A stretch of 64,000 nt of DNA from Burkholderiales bacterium RIFOXYD12_FULL_59_19 (GTDB taxonomy: Bacteria > Pseudomonadota > Gammaproteobacteria > Burkholderiales > Burkholderiaceae_C), in NCBI GenBank assembly GCA_001771065.1, contig MESQ01000022.1:1-64000 (forward strand). The letters are read 5' to 3'. The translations under genes and the position numbers were made by a program. Below the pieces are notes generated by a model that had not been told where the DNA came from, searched no databases, and saw only the letters and a list, made by a program, of their open reading frames with translations. Within the stretch, counting starts at the first letter, position 1; every line of letters begins with the position of its first letter. Shown here piece after piece: positions 1 to 9,208 of this stretch.

Positions 1-615
1 TCGCTGCCCGTGGCGTTGATGATGCCTCCACCGTCCAGTGTCACCGTGCCTACCGAGTCGTTGAAAGTGTTCAATTCCAATACGGCGGTAGCACCGTTAA
101 CGGTGACTGCGCCCGTGGCAATGGCGTTATCGACACCGTAATTGAGCGTGCCGGCGCTCACCGTAGTCAGACCCGTGTAGAGGTTTTGGTTGTTCAGGTT
201 GACCGTACCTGCGGTCGTTTTATTCAGCGCAATGCCGTCGCCGCCCAGCTTGGCGCTGACGGTGCCGTCTTTCATCTCAAAACTGCCGGTGCTGGTCAGT
301 ATGCCGTTGGTGCTGTCGCTGCCTGTGCCGCTGATCAGGCCAGCGTTGTCCAGTGTGACCGTACCCACGCTGTCGTTGAAGGTGTTCATCGCCAGTTCAG
401 CCCCGGCACCGCTCACCAGTACATCGCCAGTGGCCAGCGCGTCATTGGTACCGTAAGCCAGCTTGCCGGCGCTCACGGTGGTCAGGCCGGTGAAGGTGTT
501 CTGTTGATTGAGCGTGACTGTGCCAGCCGTGGTTTTGTTCAGCGCGATGTTGTCACCCGCCAAAATGACATTGACCGTGCCGTCCTGCATCTCAAAGCTG
601 CCCGTGCCGATCATG
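1..615 (-). repeat. 105-aa (315-nt) tandem autotransporter-associated beta-strand repeats within the adhesin CDS
   Basis: TGSFEMxDGTV...ALNKTTAGTVxLNxQNxxTGLTTVSAGxLxYG...NTFNDSVGTVTLDxxG recurs with exact 315-nt spacing (e.g. plus-strand gaccgtacctgcggtcgtttt at 201 and gactgtgccagccgtggtttt at 516). Confidence 0.8.
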
Positions 616-3221
616 GTGCTGGTGCCCATGCCAGCCAGTGTGCCGCCATTTTGCAACGTCACCGTGCCCACTGTGTCGTTGTGGTCAGCACCCAAATCAA
701 AGACGGCTGTGGCGCCGTCAACGGTCAAAAAGCCGCTGTCAGCCAGGAAACCGGTGGCACTTTCACGCAGTGTGCCGCCATTGACGGTGGTGCCAGCGGT
801 GTACGTATTGGTGTTGTCGAGGATCAAAATGCCGTTGTGGGTGGCATCGCCCACTAGCAGACCCCCATTGGAGAGCACGCCCTTCAGAGTGGCCGTGTCG
901 GTATTGGCTTCTACGCCCGACAGGGCGGCATCATTGGCCGTGACCAAAATGGTGCGAGTGGCACCATTGAGGTTGATGGCGTTGTCAAACGTGACTGCAT
1001 CGGTGGCGGTACTTGATCCGAAAAGTAGTTTGCTGCCGCTCGGAACAAAGCTGTTGGCACCCCAGGTTTGCGTCTGGTTGTTAGCCAGACTCACTTCCAG
1101 TGCACCACCTTGGGCAGCAAAACCGCCGTCGGCAGTCCATTGAACGCGTGGGCTTGCCGTGCCAACAAAGCGGTTAAACAAGCCATTGGTTTGCAGCACC
1201 CCGCCGCCCAAGTTGATGTTGCTGTTGGTGGCAATGCCGGTGCCGTCCTGAGCCTGTAGCACCCCCCCCGCAGCAATGTTGGTCCTGCCGGAATAGGTGT
1301 TTGAGCCGTTAAATATCACCAATCCGTCTTGCACGGTCAGGCTGGCACCATTGCCGTCAGCCACACCGGCGATGCCACTGTCGTCAGCGATCGAGCCGTT
1401 GAAGGTAATCACATTGTTGCCACCGGGGGCGAGCATCACGTTTGAGCCCTTCATCATGAACAAGTCGGTGCCGGCTGCGCTTCCAGGTGCGCCAGCCAGC
1501 GCGGTGGCGGTTTCGAGTTGACCATCGCCGCCTAAAGCAGCATTTTGTTCAAATTTTGCTGTGCCGGTGATGGTGAGATTGCCGCCACTTCTGACAAAAA
1601 TGGCACCACCAAAACCACTGCCGCCGCTGCCGCCACCCGCCAGGGTGCCAAAACCGGCGCCATTGGCACCCGCACCGGCACCAAAACCACCGGCACCACC
1701 GGCGCCGCCGGCACCATCCAAGCCGTTGGGTTTACCGGCAAATTGATTTTCAGGAGTGGCAGCTTGGGCTGGCGTAATCACTTTGGTTTCGATGGTCGTT
1801 ACCGTGACGGGCTTGCTCTTGACAGTCACCGTATCAATAATTTGTAGATTTGTGATTGGATCCAAAACCGGGATGTCAACCATCAGATTAGTCAATGGAT
1901 CCAATGTCGGAATAACACGGGGTACATCAAGGGTGTAAGTATTGGCCAGTATGGTGGGTTGACCTGTCTTGACCACAACCGTTAAGGTTGGATCAACGGG
2001 GTCGGTATAGATTTCGTCATAAGTGACCTTGGTGGTTGAAATGTCTTGCGTCACAGCGGCAACAGCAGCTTTAGCCGGTGTGGTTTTTGCATCAGCACCT
2101 GCACCGCCAGTGCCACCCGCACCACCTGATCCACCGCCGGCGCCGAATCCGCCCATGCCACCGTTGCCACCAGAACCGGCATCGCCGCCTGCAGCGCCAC
2201 CATTAAAAGCAGAGCCGCTCCAGTTGGCTCCGCCTTTTCCACCGGGCCCACCTGCGCCCCCTATGCCACCACCATTGCTAAAAGCGCCAACGCCACCGGT
2301 GCCACCCTGACCACCGGAGCCACCACCGCCAATCTGGCCATTGGCAAGTGCCTGATCCCACTCTGCAAGGGCAGCTGAAGCGGTTGCCAAGTCAGCAATG
2401 GATAAAACCAAGCCTCCGGTAGCAATGACCAAATCAGCCGACGTAAGCACCAGGGTTCCCGCCGCAATGACTGCTGCAGCATACTCAATGCTGACTGCTG
2501 CGACAGCCAGGTCGGCAACTGCCAATCCCACTCCCGCCACAGCCGATACGACAGAAGCCCCCGCAAGAACAGTTGCAGCAGCGCCTGATGCTACTCCCGC
2601 AATGGCGTATTCATTTCTATCGCCGCCACCGCCGCCGACACCGCCAGCCCCGCCCGTTCCGCCAGCGCCACCTGTGCCGCCAACACCGCCCTTGGAGCCG
2701 TTGGTGCCGCCAACATCGACAGAATTTATGCGCGTAGGTGTCGTGCCAGCAGCACCTGTGGTGCCTAGCGTGCCATTGCCCAGGTTATTCAGCGAGCCGC
2801 CAACGTTCGTTCCACCGACGGCCGTACCGCCAATCACCGTATTGCCGAAAAAATTCACATTGTTAAGGTTGACTGTGGCACCTTGGTTGATAAAAATGGC
2901 ACCGCCCAAACCGGCTCCGCCACCGCTACCGGCTCCGCCGATCGTTGCGTAATTGGTGATCGTTGTGTTGGAGAGCGATAGGGTCCCGCTTTCGACAAAG
3001 CGGCCACTGCCGCCATGGCCATCATCAATAGTTTGTGCACCTAAACCAGCTCCAGAGCAAGCCAGAAAAGCGCCAGCAGCTACTGAGACAAGAGCATTCA
3101 GGGTTTTGCCTGAACGGCTTTTTTTGCCACGCCCCCGGGTGGTTTCGGCTACTGCGACATAGGTGTTGGTGCAAGCACTCCAGACCAGGCGGTAGGTGTG
3201 ATTAAGTGATGAGTTATGCAT
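1..3221 (-). CDS. Autotransporter-type (type V secretion) adhesin, N-terminal 1073 codons, truncated by left window edge
   Basis: Minus-strand reading frame open from ATG at 3221 to base 1, absent from ORF track because no stop is in the window. Begins MHNSSLNHTYRLVWSACTNTYVAVAETTRGRGKKS (ESPR-like extended signal peptide) then ALVSVAAGAFLACSGAGLGA. Gly-rich GGxGGxGG tracts, then PATR-like repeats (NGSNTYSGRTNIAAGGVLQA, NQQNTFTGLTTVSAGKLAYG). Confidence 0.85.
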   Translation of the reverse strand, partial: MHNSSLNHTYRLVWSACTNTYVAVAETTRGRGKKSRSGKTLNALVSVAAGAFLACSGAGLGAQTIDDGHGGSGRFVESGTLSLSNTTITNYATIGGAGSGGGAGLGGAIFINQGATVNLNNVNFFGNTVIGGTAVGGTNVGGSLNNLGNGTLGTTGAAGTTPTRINSVDVGGTNGSKGGVGGTGGAGGTGGAGGVGGGGGDRNEYAIAGVASGAAATVLAGASVVSAVAGVGLAVADLAVAAVSIEYAAAVIAAGTLVLTSADLVIATGGLVLSIADLATASAALAEWDQALANGQIGGGGSGGQGGTGGVGAFSNGGGIGGAGGPGGKGGANWSGSAFNGGAAGGDAGSGGNGGMGGFGAGGGSGGAGGTGGAGADAKTTPAKAAVAAVTQDISTTKVTYDEIYTDPVDPTLTVVVKTGQPTILANTYTLDVPRVIPTLDPLTNLMVDIPVLDPITNLQIIDTVTVKSKPVTVTTIETKVITPAQAATPENQFAGKPNGLDGAGGAGGAGGFGAGAGANGAGFGTLAGGGSGGSGFGGAIFVRSGGNLTITGTAKFEQNAALGGDGQLETATALAGAPGSAAGTDLFMMKGSNVMLAPGGNNVITFNGSIADDSGIAGVADGNGASLTVQDGLVIFNGSNTYSGRTNIAAGGVLQAQDGTGIATNSNINLGGGVLQTNGLFNRFVGTASPRVQWTADGGFAAQGGALEVSLANNQTQTWGANSFVPSGSKLLFGSSTATDAVTFDNAINLNGATRTILVTANDAALSGVEANTDTATLKGVLSNGGLLVGDATHNGILILDNTNTYTAGTTVNGGTLRESATGFLADSGFLTVDGATAVFDLGADHNDTVGTVTLQNGGTLAGMGTSTMIGTGSFEMQDGTVNVILAGDNIALNKTTAGTVTLNQQNTFTGLTTVSAGKLAYGTNDALATGDVLVSGAGAELAMNTFNDSVGTVTLDNAGLISGTGSDSTNGILTSTGSFEMKDGTVSAKLGGDGIALNKTTAGTVNLNNQNLYTGLTTVSAGTLNYGVDNAIATGAVTVNGATAVLELNTFNDSVGTVTLDGGGIINATGS

Positions 3222-3404
3222 GGCGTACCTTTTTCGGCTGTTGGCTGGATGGTTTTTCAGCCTGGGTTTGGGATCTGAATTTCGTCTGAACGAAGGTACC
3301 AAACCAAAAGAGCGAAAACCAACGAAAACCAACATGCCCGAGACGGGGCAGCATGAGCGACTACCCAGCCACTGATCAAGTGATTTAAAAACGGACGCCT
3401 GTCA

Positions 3405-5165
3405 TCAGTTGGGCAACCACAGCGTCAATCTGACCTGCCCGTGCACCGCTTCATACCTGACCTGCCCCCCCAATAATGCGGAAAAGCTGCGCACCAGGTA
3501 CAGCCCCAGGCCCGAGCCCGATTGCTTTTGCGCGCCAGGGCTGCGGTAGTACCTGTTGAATAGCCTGGCCGGGTCGGGCAAGCCGGCTGCGCCGGGCAGG
3601 TTTTGTACGCTGATCTGGATGCCGGGGCGGCCCGCGTCAGGCGCTGCTTCGGCACGGACAGTGATGACCGACAGGGGGGGCGAATATTTGACGGCGTTGT
3701 TGATCAGGTTGTCCAGAACAATGCGCAACAATTGCGGGTCAGTCTCAAAATCTGGGCTGGACGCTGTCGTGATGGCCAGGCGCTCGGGGTCCGGGCAGCG
3801 CGTGCGCACTTGCGCCAAAATTTCGGTGAGCTGGCAGGCTTGCCGTTGCAGCGTCGGCTGCTGGTGTTCAAGCAGATCAAGCTGCTGGCAGCGTTCAACC
3901 ATGCTGCTCATGTCGTCCAGGGCTTGTGTGGCGCGGCGCATTTGCGGCTCTTGTGCAGTCAGGTGGTCCAGGCTTAATGTGACCACCGAGATTGGCGTTT
4001 TGAGCTCATGGGTGAGCATGTCCATGAACTGATGCTGTGCAAGCAAGGCGCGCTTCACGCCCTGGTTGGCTTGTTGCAGCTTGCGATTGAGGCGGTGGAT
4101 GTACAGCGCAACGCCCGCAAGCAAGCTGATGGCCAGCACAATCAGTGCCAACAACCGGAACAACCAGGTCATATCGGGCGGCGGTGGGTTGGGGTCGTAA
4201 AGAAATCCGTCCAAACTGTAGTCAAACTTGATGATGCCAAATTTGGCATAGGTTTCAACGATGTGCTTCCAGCGCAACGCATTGTTGTGACCCATATGGA
4301 TGATGTCGGCGCCAATTCGTTGCGAGAGCGTTTTTGCCTCAAACGCCAGGTAGTCGCGGCTTTTGGTTTGTGTGTTGTACTGCGCCAGAATCAGTGTGAT
4401 GACTTCGTCTTGATGCGCCAAGGCATATTCCCAGCCCTTGAGCGTGGCGCTACGAAAAGCTGCCACCACCTCGGGCCGGGTTTGCTCGACCGTACGGCTG
4501 GTGAATAAAACGCCGTTATAGAAATCCATGCCGTATTGGTTCGGGTCGATCACACGGTAGGCAATGCCGCGCTGTTGCAGATAAAACGGTTCGTTGGACA
4601 GAAACGCGTTCATGGCCACAATCTTGCCTGCCAGCAAGTCATCGAGTCCGTTGGCCTGGGTATTGATGTTGAGTTTCTCCAGCGCAATACCTTCGTTGAT
4701 GAACATGGCTTTGAGGTCCAGACTTTCATCGCCCGGTTGCAGGCCAATGGCTCCGGCTCTGGCCACGTCCGAAGGCGTTTTGATTTTTTCATCCAGGGTC
4801 AGCAATACTTCGGGTGAATGCTGAAAGATCGGGGCCAACACCAACAAAGGCTTGCCCTCCAGAAAGGACTTGACCAAGCCCGATGACGACACGCCAAAGT
4901 CGGCACGTCCCTGGGTCACCTCGTCGATGGGTGAAATACTGGGAGACCCCTCTTTCAGGGTGACGACCAGCCCGGCCTCTTTGTAATAACCTTGGTGCAG
5001 CGCCGCGTAGTAGCCGGCAAACTCAAATTGGTGCAGCCAATTGAGCTGCAGGGTCACCATGCTGGTGCCAGGGTCAGCCAGTGCAGACCGGCACAGCCCC
5101 AGTAACAGCCCAAGCAAAAGCAACAGATTTCGGGTTTTGTGCCGGGCAATCAAGACGTTCGGCAT
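3405..5165 (-). CDS. Sensor histidine kinase with periplasmic NMT1/THI5-like substrate-binding domain (paralog 1)
   Basis: Signal peptide; LQLNWLHQFEFAGYYAALHQGYYKEAGL (NMT1/THI5-like); TM near LALIVLAISLLAGVALYIHRL; H-box MLTHELKTPISVV; N-box DNLINNAVKYS; GSGLGLYLVRSF. Confidence 0.88.
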   Translation of the reverse strand: MPNVLIARHKTRNLLLLLGLLLGLCRSALADPGTSMVTLQLNWLHQFEFAGYYAALHQGYYKEAGLVVTLKEGSPSISPIDEVTQGRADFGVSSSGLVKSFLEGKPLLVLAPIFQHSPEVLLTLDEKIKTPSDVARAGAIGLQPGDESLDLKAMFINEGIALEKLNINTQANGLDDLLAGKIVAMNAFLSNEPFYLQQRGIAYRVIDPNQYGMDFYNGVLFTSRTVEQTRPEVVAAFRSATLKGWEYALAHQDEVITLILAQYNTQTKSRDYLAFEAKTLSQRIGADIIHMGHNNALRWKHIVETYAKFGIIKFDYSLDGFLYDPNPPPPDMTWLFRLLALIVLAISLLAGVALYIHRLNRKLQQANQGVKRALLAQHQFMDMLTHELKTPISVVTLSLDHLTAQEPQMRRATQALDDMSSMVERCQQLDLLEHQQPTLQRQACQLTEILAQVRTRCPDPERLAITTASSPDFETDPQLLRIVLDNLINNAVKYSPPLSVITVRAEAAPDAGRPGIQISVQNLPGAAGLPDPARLFNRYYRSPGAQKQSGSGLGLYLVRSFSALLGGQVRYEAVHGQVRLTLWLPN

Positions 5166-5168
5166 GGG

Positions 5169-5861
5169 TTAAACCACCTGCACTTCAATGCTCAACTGGT
5201 AGCCCACCTGACGAATGACCTTGATGGGTTGCTCATCTGCGCTAACCTGAACCAGCTTCTTGCGCAGACGGGCAATTTGCATTTCCAGACCGGCTTTGCT
5301 GCAGTCCACTTTTCCGAGCAGGGCAATTAACTGCCAGTGTTCCAGGCGTTGTCCCGGCGCACGGGCAAATGCCGCCAGCAAGCTGCCTTCGTGGGCGCTG
5401 AGATTGATTTGGGTATTCTGACTGTGCTGCCCCGACAGGGTGAGTTTGTGCAGGTCAAGTTTGAGCGCAGCGCTGGTTTGTGCGGCCGGCCGCAGGCGGC
5501 GCGACAAGGCCTGCACAGCGGCACCGAGCTCGTCCATGGTGGTGGGTTTGGTCAGGTAGAGGTCGGCACCACTTGCGTAGCCCTGCAGTTTTTCTGACAC
5601 TTTGCCACGCGCTGTCAGCATGATGATGCCGATACCAGGCTGCCCCTGGCGGATGCGCTGTGCCAGACTGATGCCATCTTCACCGGGCAGATTCAGGTCA
5701 ATCAGCATCAGGTCGACGTGCATGCTGTCGGCAATTTCTACCAGGGCTTCGGCGCAATCGACCCCAACTACCTGGTGGCCGATGGCGCGCAGGGTTTCGA
5801 CGGTGATGTCGCGCAGGTCATCGTGGTCCTCCACGACGATGATGTTTAGCAGGGTAACCAT
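5169..5861 (-). CDS. Two-component response regulator, OmpR-like
   Basis: REC domain VVEDHDDLRD, LMLIDLNLPGEDG, YLTKPTT; C-terminal winged-helix-like region ending IKVIRQVGYQLSIEV. Confidence 0.88.
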   Translation of the reverse strand: MVTLLNIIVVEDHDDLRDITVETLRAIGHQVVGVDCAEALVEIADSMHVDLMLIDLNLPGEDGISLAQRIRQGQPGIGIIMLTARGKVSEKLQGYASGADLYLTKPTTMDELGAAVQALSRRLRPAAQTSAALKLDLHKLTLSGQHSQNTQINLSAHEGSLLAAFARAPGQRLEHWQLIALLGKVDCSKAGLEMQIARLRKKLVQVSADEQPIKVIRQVGYQLSIEVQVV

Positions 5862-7588
5862 AGGGTAAACCTTATCTGTTGTTGTACCACTTCGTACCTG
5901 ACCTGGCCACCCAAGAGCGTGGCAAAGCTGCGTACCAGGTACAGCCCCAGGCCCGAGCCGGTTTGTTTTTGCGCGCCCAGGCTGCGGTAGTATTTTTCGA
6001 ATAATTTGGCCGGGTCTGGCAAGCCCGCCGCGCCCGGCTGGTTTTGCACGCTGACCTGGACGCCGGCCCGGCCCGCGTCGGTAACTGGCTCGGCCTGGAG
6101 GGTGACGGGCGTGTGGGGTGGGGAATATTTCAGCGCGTTATTGATCAGATTGCCCAGCACAATACTGAGAAGTTGTGGATCACTCTCAATATCGGGACAG
6201 GACTCTGCTGCAAAACTAAGGCGATCAGGGGCCGGGCTGCGCGCGCGCAATTGCGCCAGCAGGTCTGGCAAATGACAGCGTTGCAGTTGCAACGTGGGTT
6301 TTTCGTGTTCGAGCTGATCGAGCTGTTGGCAGCGCTCAACCATGTTGCTCATGTCGTCCATGGCTTGCTCGGCGCGCTGTTTGATGGCGCTTTGCGGGTT
6401 GTGAACTGACATCTGTTTGAGCGTCAAAGAGACCACTGAAATCGGTGTTTTCAGCCCGTGGGTCAGCATGTCCATAAATTGGTGCTGCTCGTTCAAAGTG
6501 CGCTCAATGGCATTTTGGGCGCGGTGGAGCTTGCGATTGAGACGGTGAATATAGAAGGCAAAAGCTGCGATTGCGCTCAGCCCCAGCAGCACCGCTGCCA
6601 ACAGGCGATAGAGCCATGTCATGTCTGGTGGCGGCGGATTGGGGTCGTAGAAAAAGCCGTCCAGGCTGTAGCCAAATTTGATGATGCCAAATTTGGCATA
6701 GGTTTCGACGATGTGATGCCAGCGCCTCGGGTTGCTGTGTCCCATCTGGATCACGTCAGAGCCAATCAGATCAGCCAGCGTTTTTGCCTCAAATACAAGG
6801 TATTCACGGCTTTTTTCTTGGCTGTTGTACTGCGCCAGAATGAGCCCGACCACCTCATCCTGATGTGCCAAAGCATACTCCCAGCCCTTGAGCGAGGCGG
6901 TACGAAAGGCAGCAACCACGTCGGGCTGGGCCATTTCTACAGACCGGCTGGTGAATAAAACACCGTTGTAAAAATCCATGCCATATTGGTTTGGGTCGAT
7001 CACACGGTAGGGAATGCCGCGCTTTTGCAGATAAAAGGGTTCATTGGACAAAAAAGCGTTCATGGCCACAATCTTGCCCGTCAGCAAATCATCGAGTCCC
7101 TTGGCCTGGGTATTGATGTTGAGCTTGTCCAGTGCAATACCTTCGTTGACGAACATGGCCTTGAGGTCCAGGCTTTCATCACCCGGCTGCAGGCCAATGG
7201 CTCCGGCTTTGGCCACCTCAGGGAGCGTTGTGTTTTTTGTACCCAGGCTAAGCAACACTTCAGGCGAGTGCTGAAAGATGGGAGCCAAGACCACCACGGG
7301 TTTGCCCTCCAGAAACGATTTGACCAAGCCCGATGATGAGACGCCAAAGTCGGCACGCCCCTGGGTGACCTCGTCGATGGGTGAAATACTGGGGGAGCCC
7401 GCTTTCAGGGTGACTGCCAGCCCGGCATCTTTATAAAAACCTTTGTGCAGTGCAGCGTAATAGCCGGCAAACTCAAATTGATGCAGCCAATTGAGTTGCA
7501 GCGTTACCTGCTTTGTGGCTGGGGCAGCCAGAGCCGTCTGGGTGACAATCAGCAGCAGCGCGATCCATATAACCAGTCTCTTTTGCAT
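5846..7588 (-). CDS. Sensor histidine kinase with periplasmic NMT1/THI5-like domain (paralog 2; H-box HGLKTP)
   Basis: Likely start MQKRLVIWIALLLIVTQTALA (track start 7666 adds a non-signal leader). Same architecture as 3405..5165; overlaps RR start by 16 nt. Confidence 0.85.
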   Translation of the reverse strand: MQKRLVIWIALLLIVTQTALAAPATKQVTLQLNWLHQFEFAGYYAALHKGFYKDAGLAVTLKAGSPSISPIDEVTQGRADFGVSSSGLVKSFLEGKPVVVLAPIFQHSPEVLLSLGTKNTTLPEVAKAGAIGLQPGDESLDLKAMFVNEGIALDKLNINTQAKGLDDLLTGKIVAMNAFLSNEPFYLQKRGIPYRVIDPNQYGMDFYNGVLFTSRSVEMAQPDVVAAFRTASLKGWEYALAHQDEVVGLILAQYNSQEKSREYLVFEAKTLADLIGSDVIQMGHSNPRRWHHIVETYAKFGIIKFGYSLDGFFYDPNPPPPDMTWLYRLLAAVLLGLSAIAAFAFYIHRLNRKLHRAQNAIERTLNEQHQFMDMLTHGLKTPISVVSLTLKQMSVHNPQSAIKQRAEQAMDDMSNMVERCQQLDQLEHEKPTLQLQRCHLPDLLAQLRARSPAPDRLSFAAESCPDIESDPQLLSIVLGNLINNALKYSPPHTPVTLQAEPVTDAGRAGVQVSVQNQPGAAGLPDPAKLFEKYYRSLGAQKQTGSGLGLYLVRSFATLLGGQVRYEVVQQQIRFTLWLPC

Positions 7589-7711
7589 AAAGGTGTTGTC
7601 CGATGCGTCCTGACTGCGGGCGATTTTGAGTTTGCTGATGATTGTATGCAGATGTAACGGGCGCAAGGGTTTGGAGCTATGGGTTTACTTTCAATTGACA
7701 AACAAGGCTCA

Positions 7712-8353
7712 ACCATGGTGATGACGGCTAAAAATATCGTTTTTGACTTTGGTGCCGTGTTGTTCACCTGGCAACCCAGGGTGTTGATAGCAACCCATTT
7801 CCCTGAGCAAGCAGCCACACCTGAACAGGCAGCAGTGCTGGCCCACGCGGTATTTGCCCATGCCGATTGGCACAATTTTGACCGCGGGGTGTTGCCGGCA
7901 CACGCCGTCAGTGTGCGCACGGCGGCACGCCTTGGCTTGCCAGAGCCAGCGCTGCGCGCCCTGATTGACGGTATTGCCGAGCATTTACAGCCGATGCCCG
8001 ACACCTTGGCTGTGCTTGCGCAACTGCGCGCCCTGCGTGATCAGCAGCCAGACAGGTTACGGCTGCATTTTTTGTCCAATATGCCCATTCCGTATGCGCG
8101 GTTGCTGGAACAGAAACACGCCTTCTTGAGCTGGTTTGACGGCGGTGTTTTTTCAGGCGATGTGCAGCTGGTCAAACCCGAGCCCGAGATTTATGAGCTG
8201 CTGGAGTCCCGTTATGCGCTGGTGCCGGGCAACACCATCTTTATTGACGACTTGGCAGACAACGTGGCGAGTGCCCGGGCGCGTGGCTGGCAAGGCATTC
8301 ACTTTGTGTCGGCCGCGCTACTTCAGGCTCAACTGATGCCGCTATTGGCCTGA
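7712..8353 (+). CDS. HAD-family hydrolase (HAD-IA type)
   Basis: NIVFDFGAVLFTWQP motif I; FLSNMPIPYA; SGDVQLVKPEPEIYELL; FIDDLADNVASARARGW. Confidence 0.8.
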   Translation, partial: TMVMTAKNIVFDFGAVLFTWQPRVLIATHFPEQAATPEQAAVLAHAVFAHADWHNFDRGVLPAHAVSVRTAARLGLPEPALRALIDGIAEHLQPMPDTLAVLAQLRALRDQQPDRLRLHFLSNMPIPYARLLEQKHAFLSWFDGGVFSGDVQLVKPEPEIYELLESRYALVPGNTIFIDDLADNVASARARGWQGIHFVSAALLQAQLMPLLA

Positions 8354-9208
8354 CAGGTAGCTGGCGGCAAAGCCGTGCAGGCTGGCCTGGTAGAGCCCGG
8401 GGTCGACCTGATCCAGATCGCTGTGCGCGGCACCCTCTACACGGACCCATTGTTTGGGTGGGTTGGCCGCTGCGAACAGGCGCTCGCCCAGCTGGATCGG
8501 AATGGTGTTGTCCTGACTGCCGTGCAGCATCAGCAACGGGGCCTGAACCCGGCCAATCTTATCAATGGAAGTAAAACGCTCGGTGGTGAACAGGGCAGCC
8601 ACGCTGGTCCAAAAGCCGGCAGACTGTGCGACATCGGTGAAGCTGGTAAAGGCTGACTCCAGGATCAGCCCGCCGTAGTCAGTTGGGGAGGTTAAAGTGC
8701 TGGCCAGGTCCACGGCCACTGCGCTGCCCATCGAGTGGCCGTAGATCACCCGATGTGCTGCGTGTGGTTCACGGCGCACCAATTCGGCCCAGGCCTGCCT
8801 GGCATCAGACAGAATGGTTTGTTCTGACGGGGTGAGGCGACTGCTTTGCCCCCAGCCCCGGTAGTCCACCGCCAGCACTTGAAAACCCGCCTGGTGCAGT
8901 GCGTTGATTTTGTGCAAGTTACCTTCCAGGTTGCGAAAGGTGCCGTGCAGGTACAGCAGCGTAGGCGCGTCAGCGTCTGGTTGGGGCAGCCACCAAAATG
9001 CCAGGTGGCCTGATGGTCCGGGGTGGGGCAGCGCCAGCCGATAATGCAGCAAACCTGGTGGCAAATGTGTAGTACCCTGAGACGCTGACAGGGTGGGCCG
9101 GTAAATAATCTGCCGTTGTTGTTCACCCAACCAGGCGCAGCCGCTCAGGGCCAGCATGAGCCCAACGCAGATTCCTCTTAACCCCAACCAGCGCCATGTT
9201 TGACTCAT
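8342..9208 (-). CDS. Alpha/beta hydrolase, probable lipoprotein
   Basis: From MSQTWRWLGLRGICVGLMLALSGCAW (lipobox LSGC); TLLYLHGTFRNLEGN, VDYRGWGQS, IYGHSMGSAVA, LMLHGSQDNTIP. Confidence 0.82.
   Translation of the reverse strand: MSQTWRWLGLRGICVGLMLALSGCAWLGEQQRQIIYRPTLSASQGTTHLPPGLLHYRLALPHPGPSGHLAFWWLPQPDADAPTLLYLHGTFRNLEGNLHKINALHQAGFQVLAVDYRGWGQSSRLTPSEQTILSDARQAWAELVRREPHAAHRVIYGHSMGSAVAVDLASTLTSPTDYGGLILESAFTSFTDVAQSAGFWTSVAALFTTERFTSIDKIGRVQAPLLMLHGSQDNTIPIQLGERLFAAANPPKQWVRVEGAAHSDLDQVDPGLYQASLHGFAASYLSGQ

Noticed and set aside
186-3162. Plus-strand Pro/Ala-rich ORFs in the track over the left 3 kb
   Set aside because: They are antisense to a continuous minus-strand frame with an autotransporter signal sequence and Gly-rich repeats. 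Low-complexity Pro runs are the complement of Gly codons.
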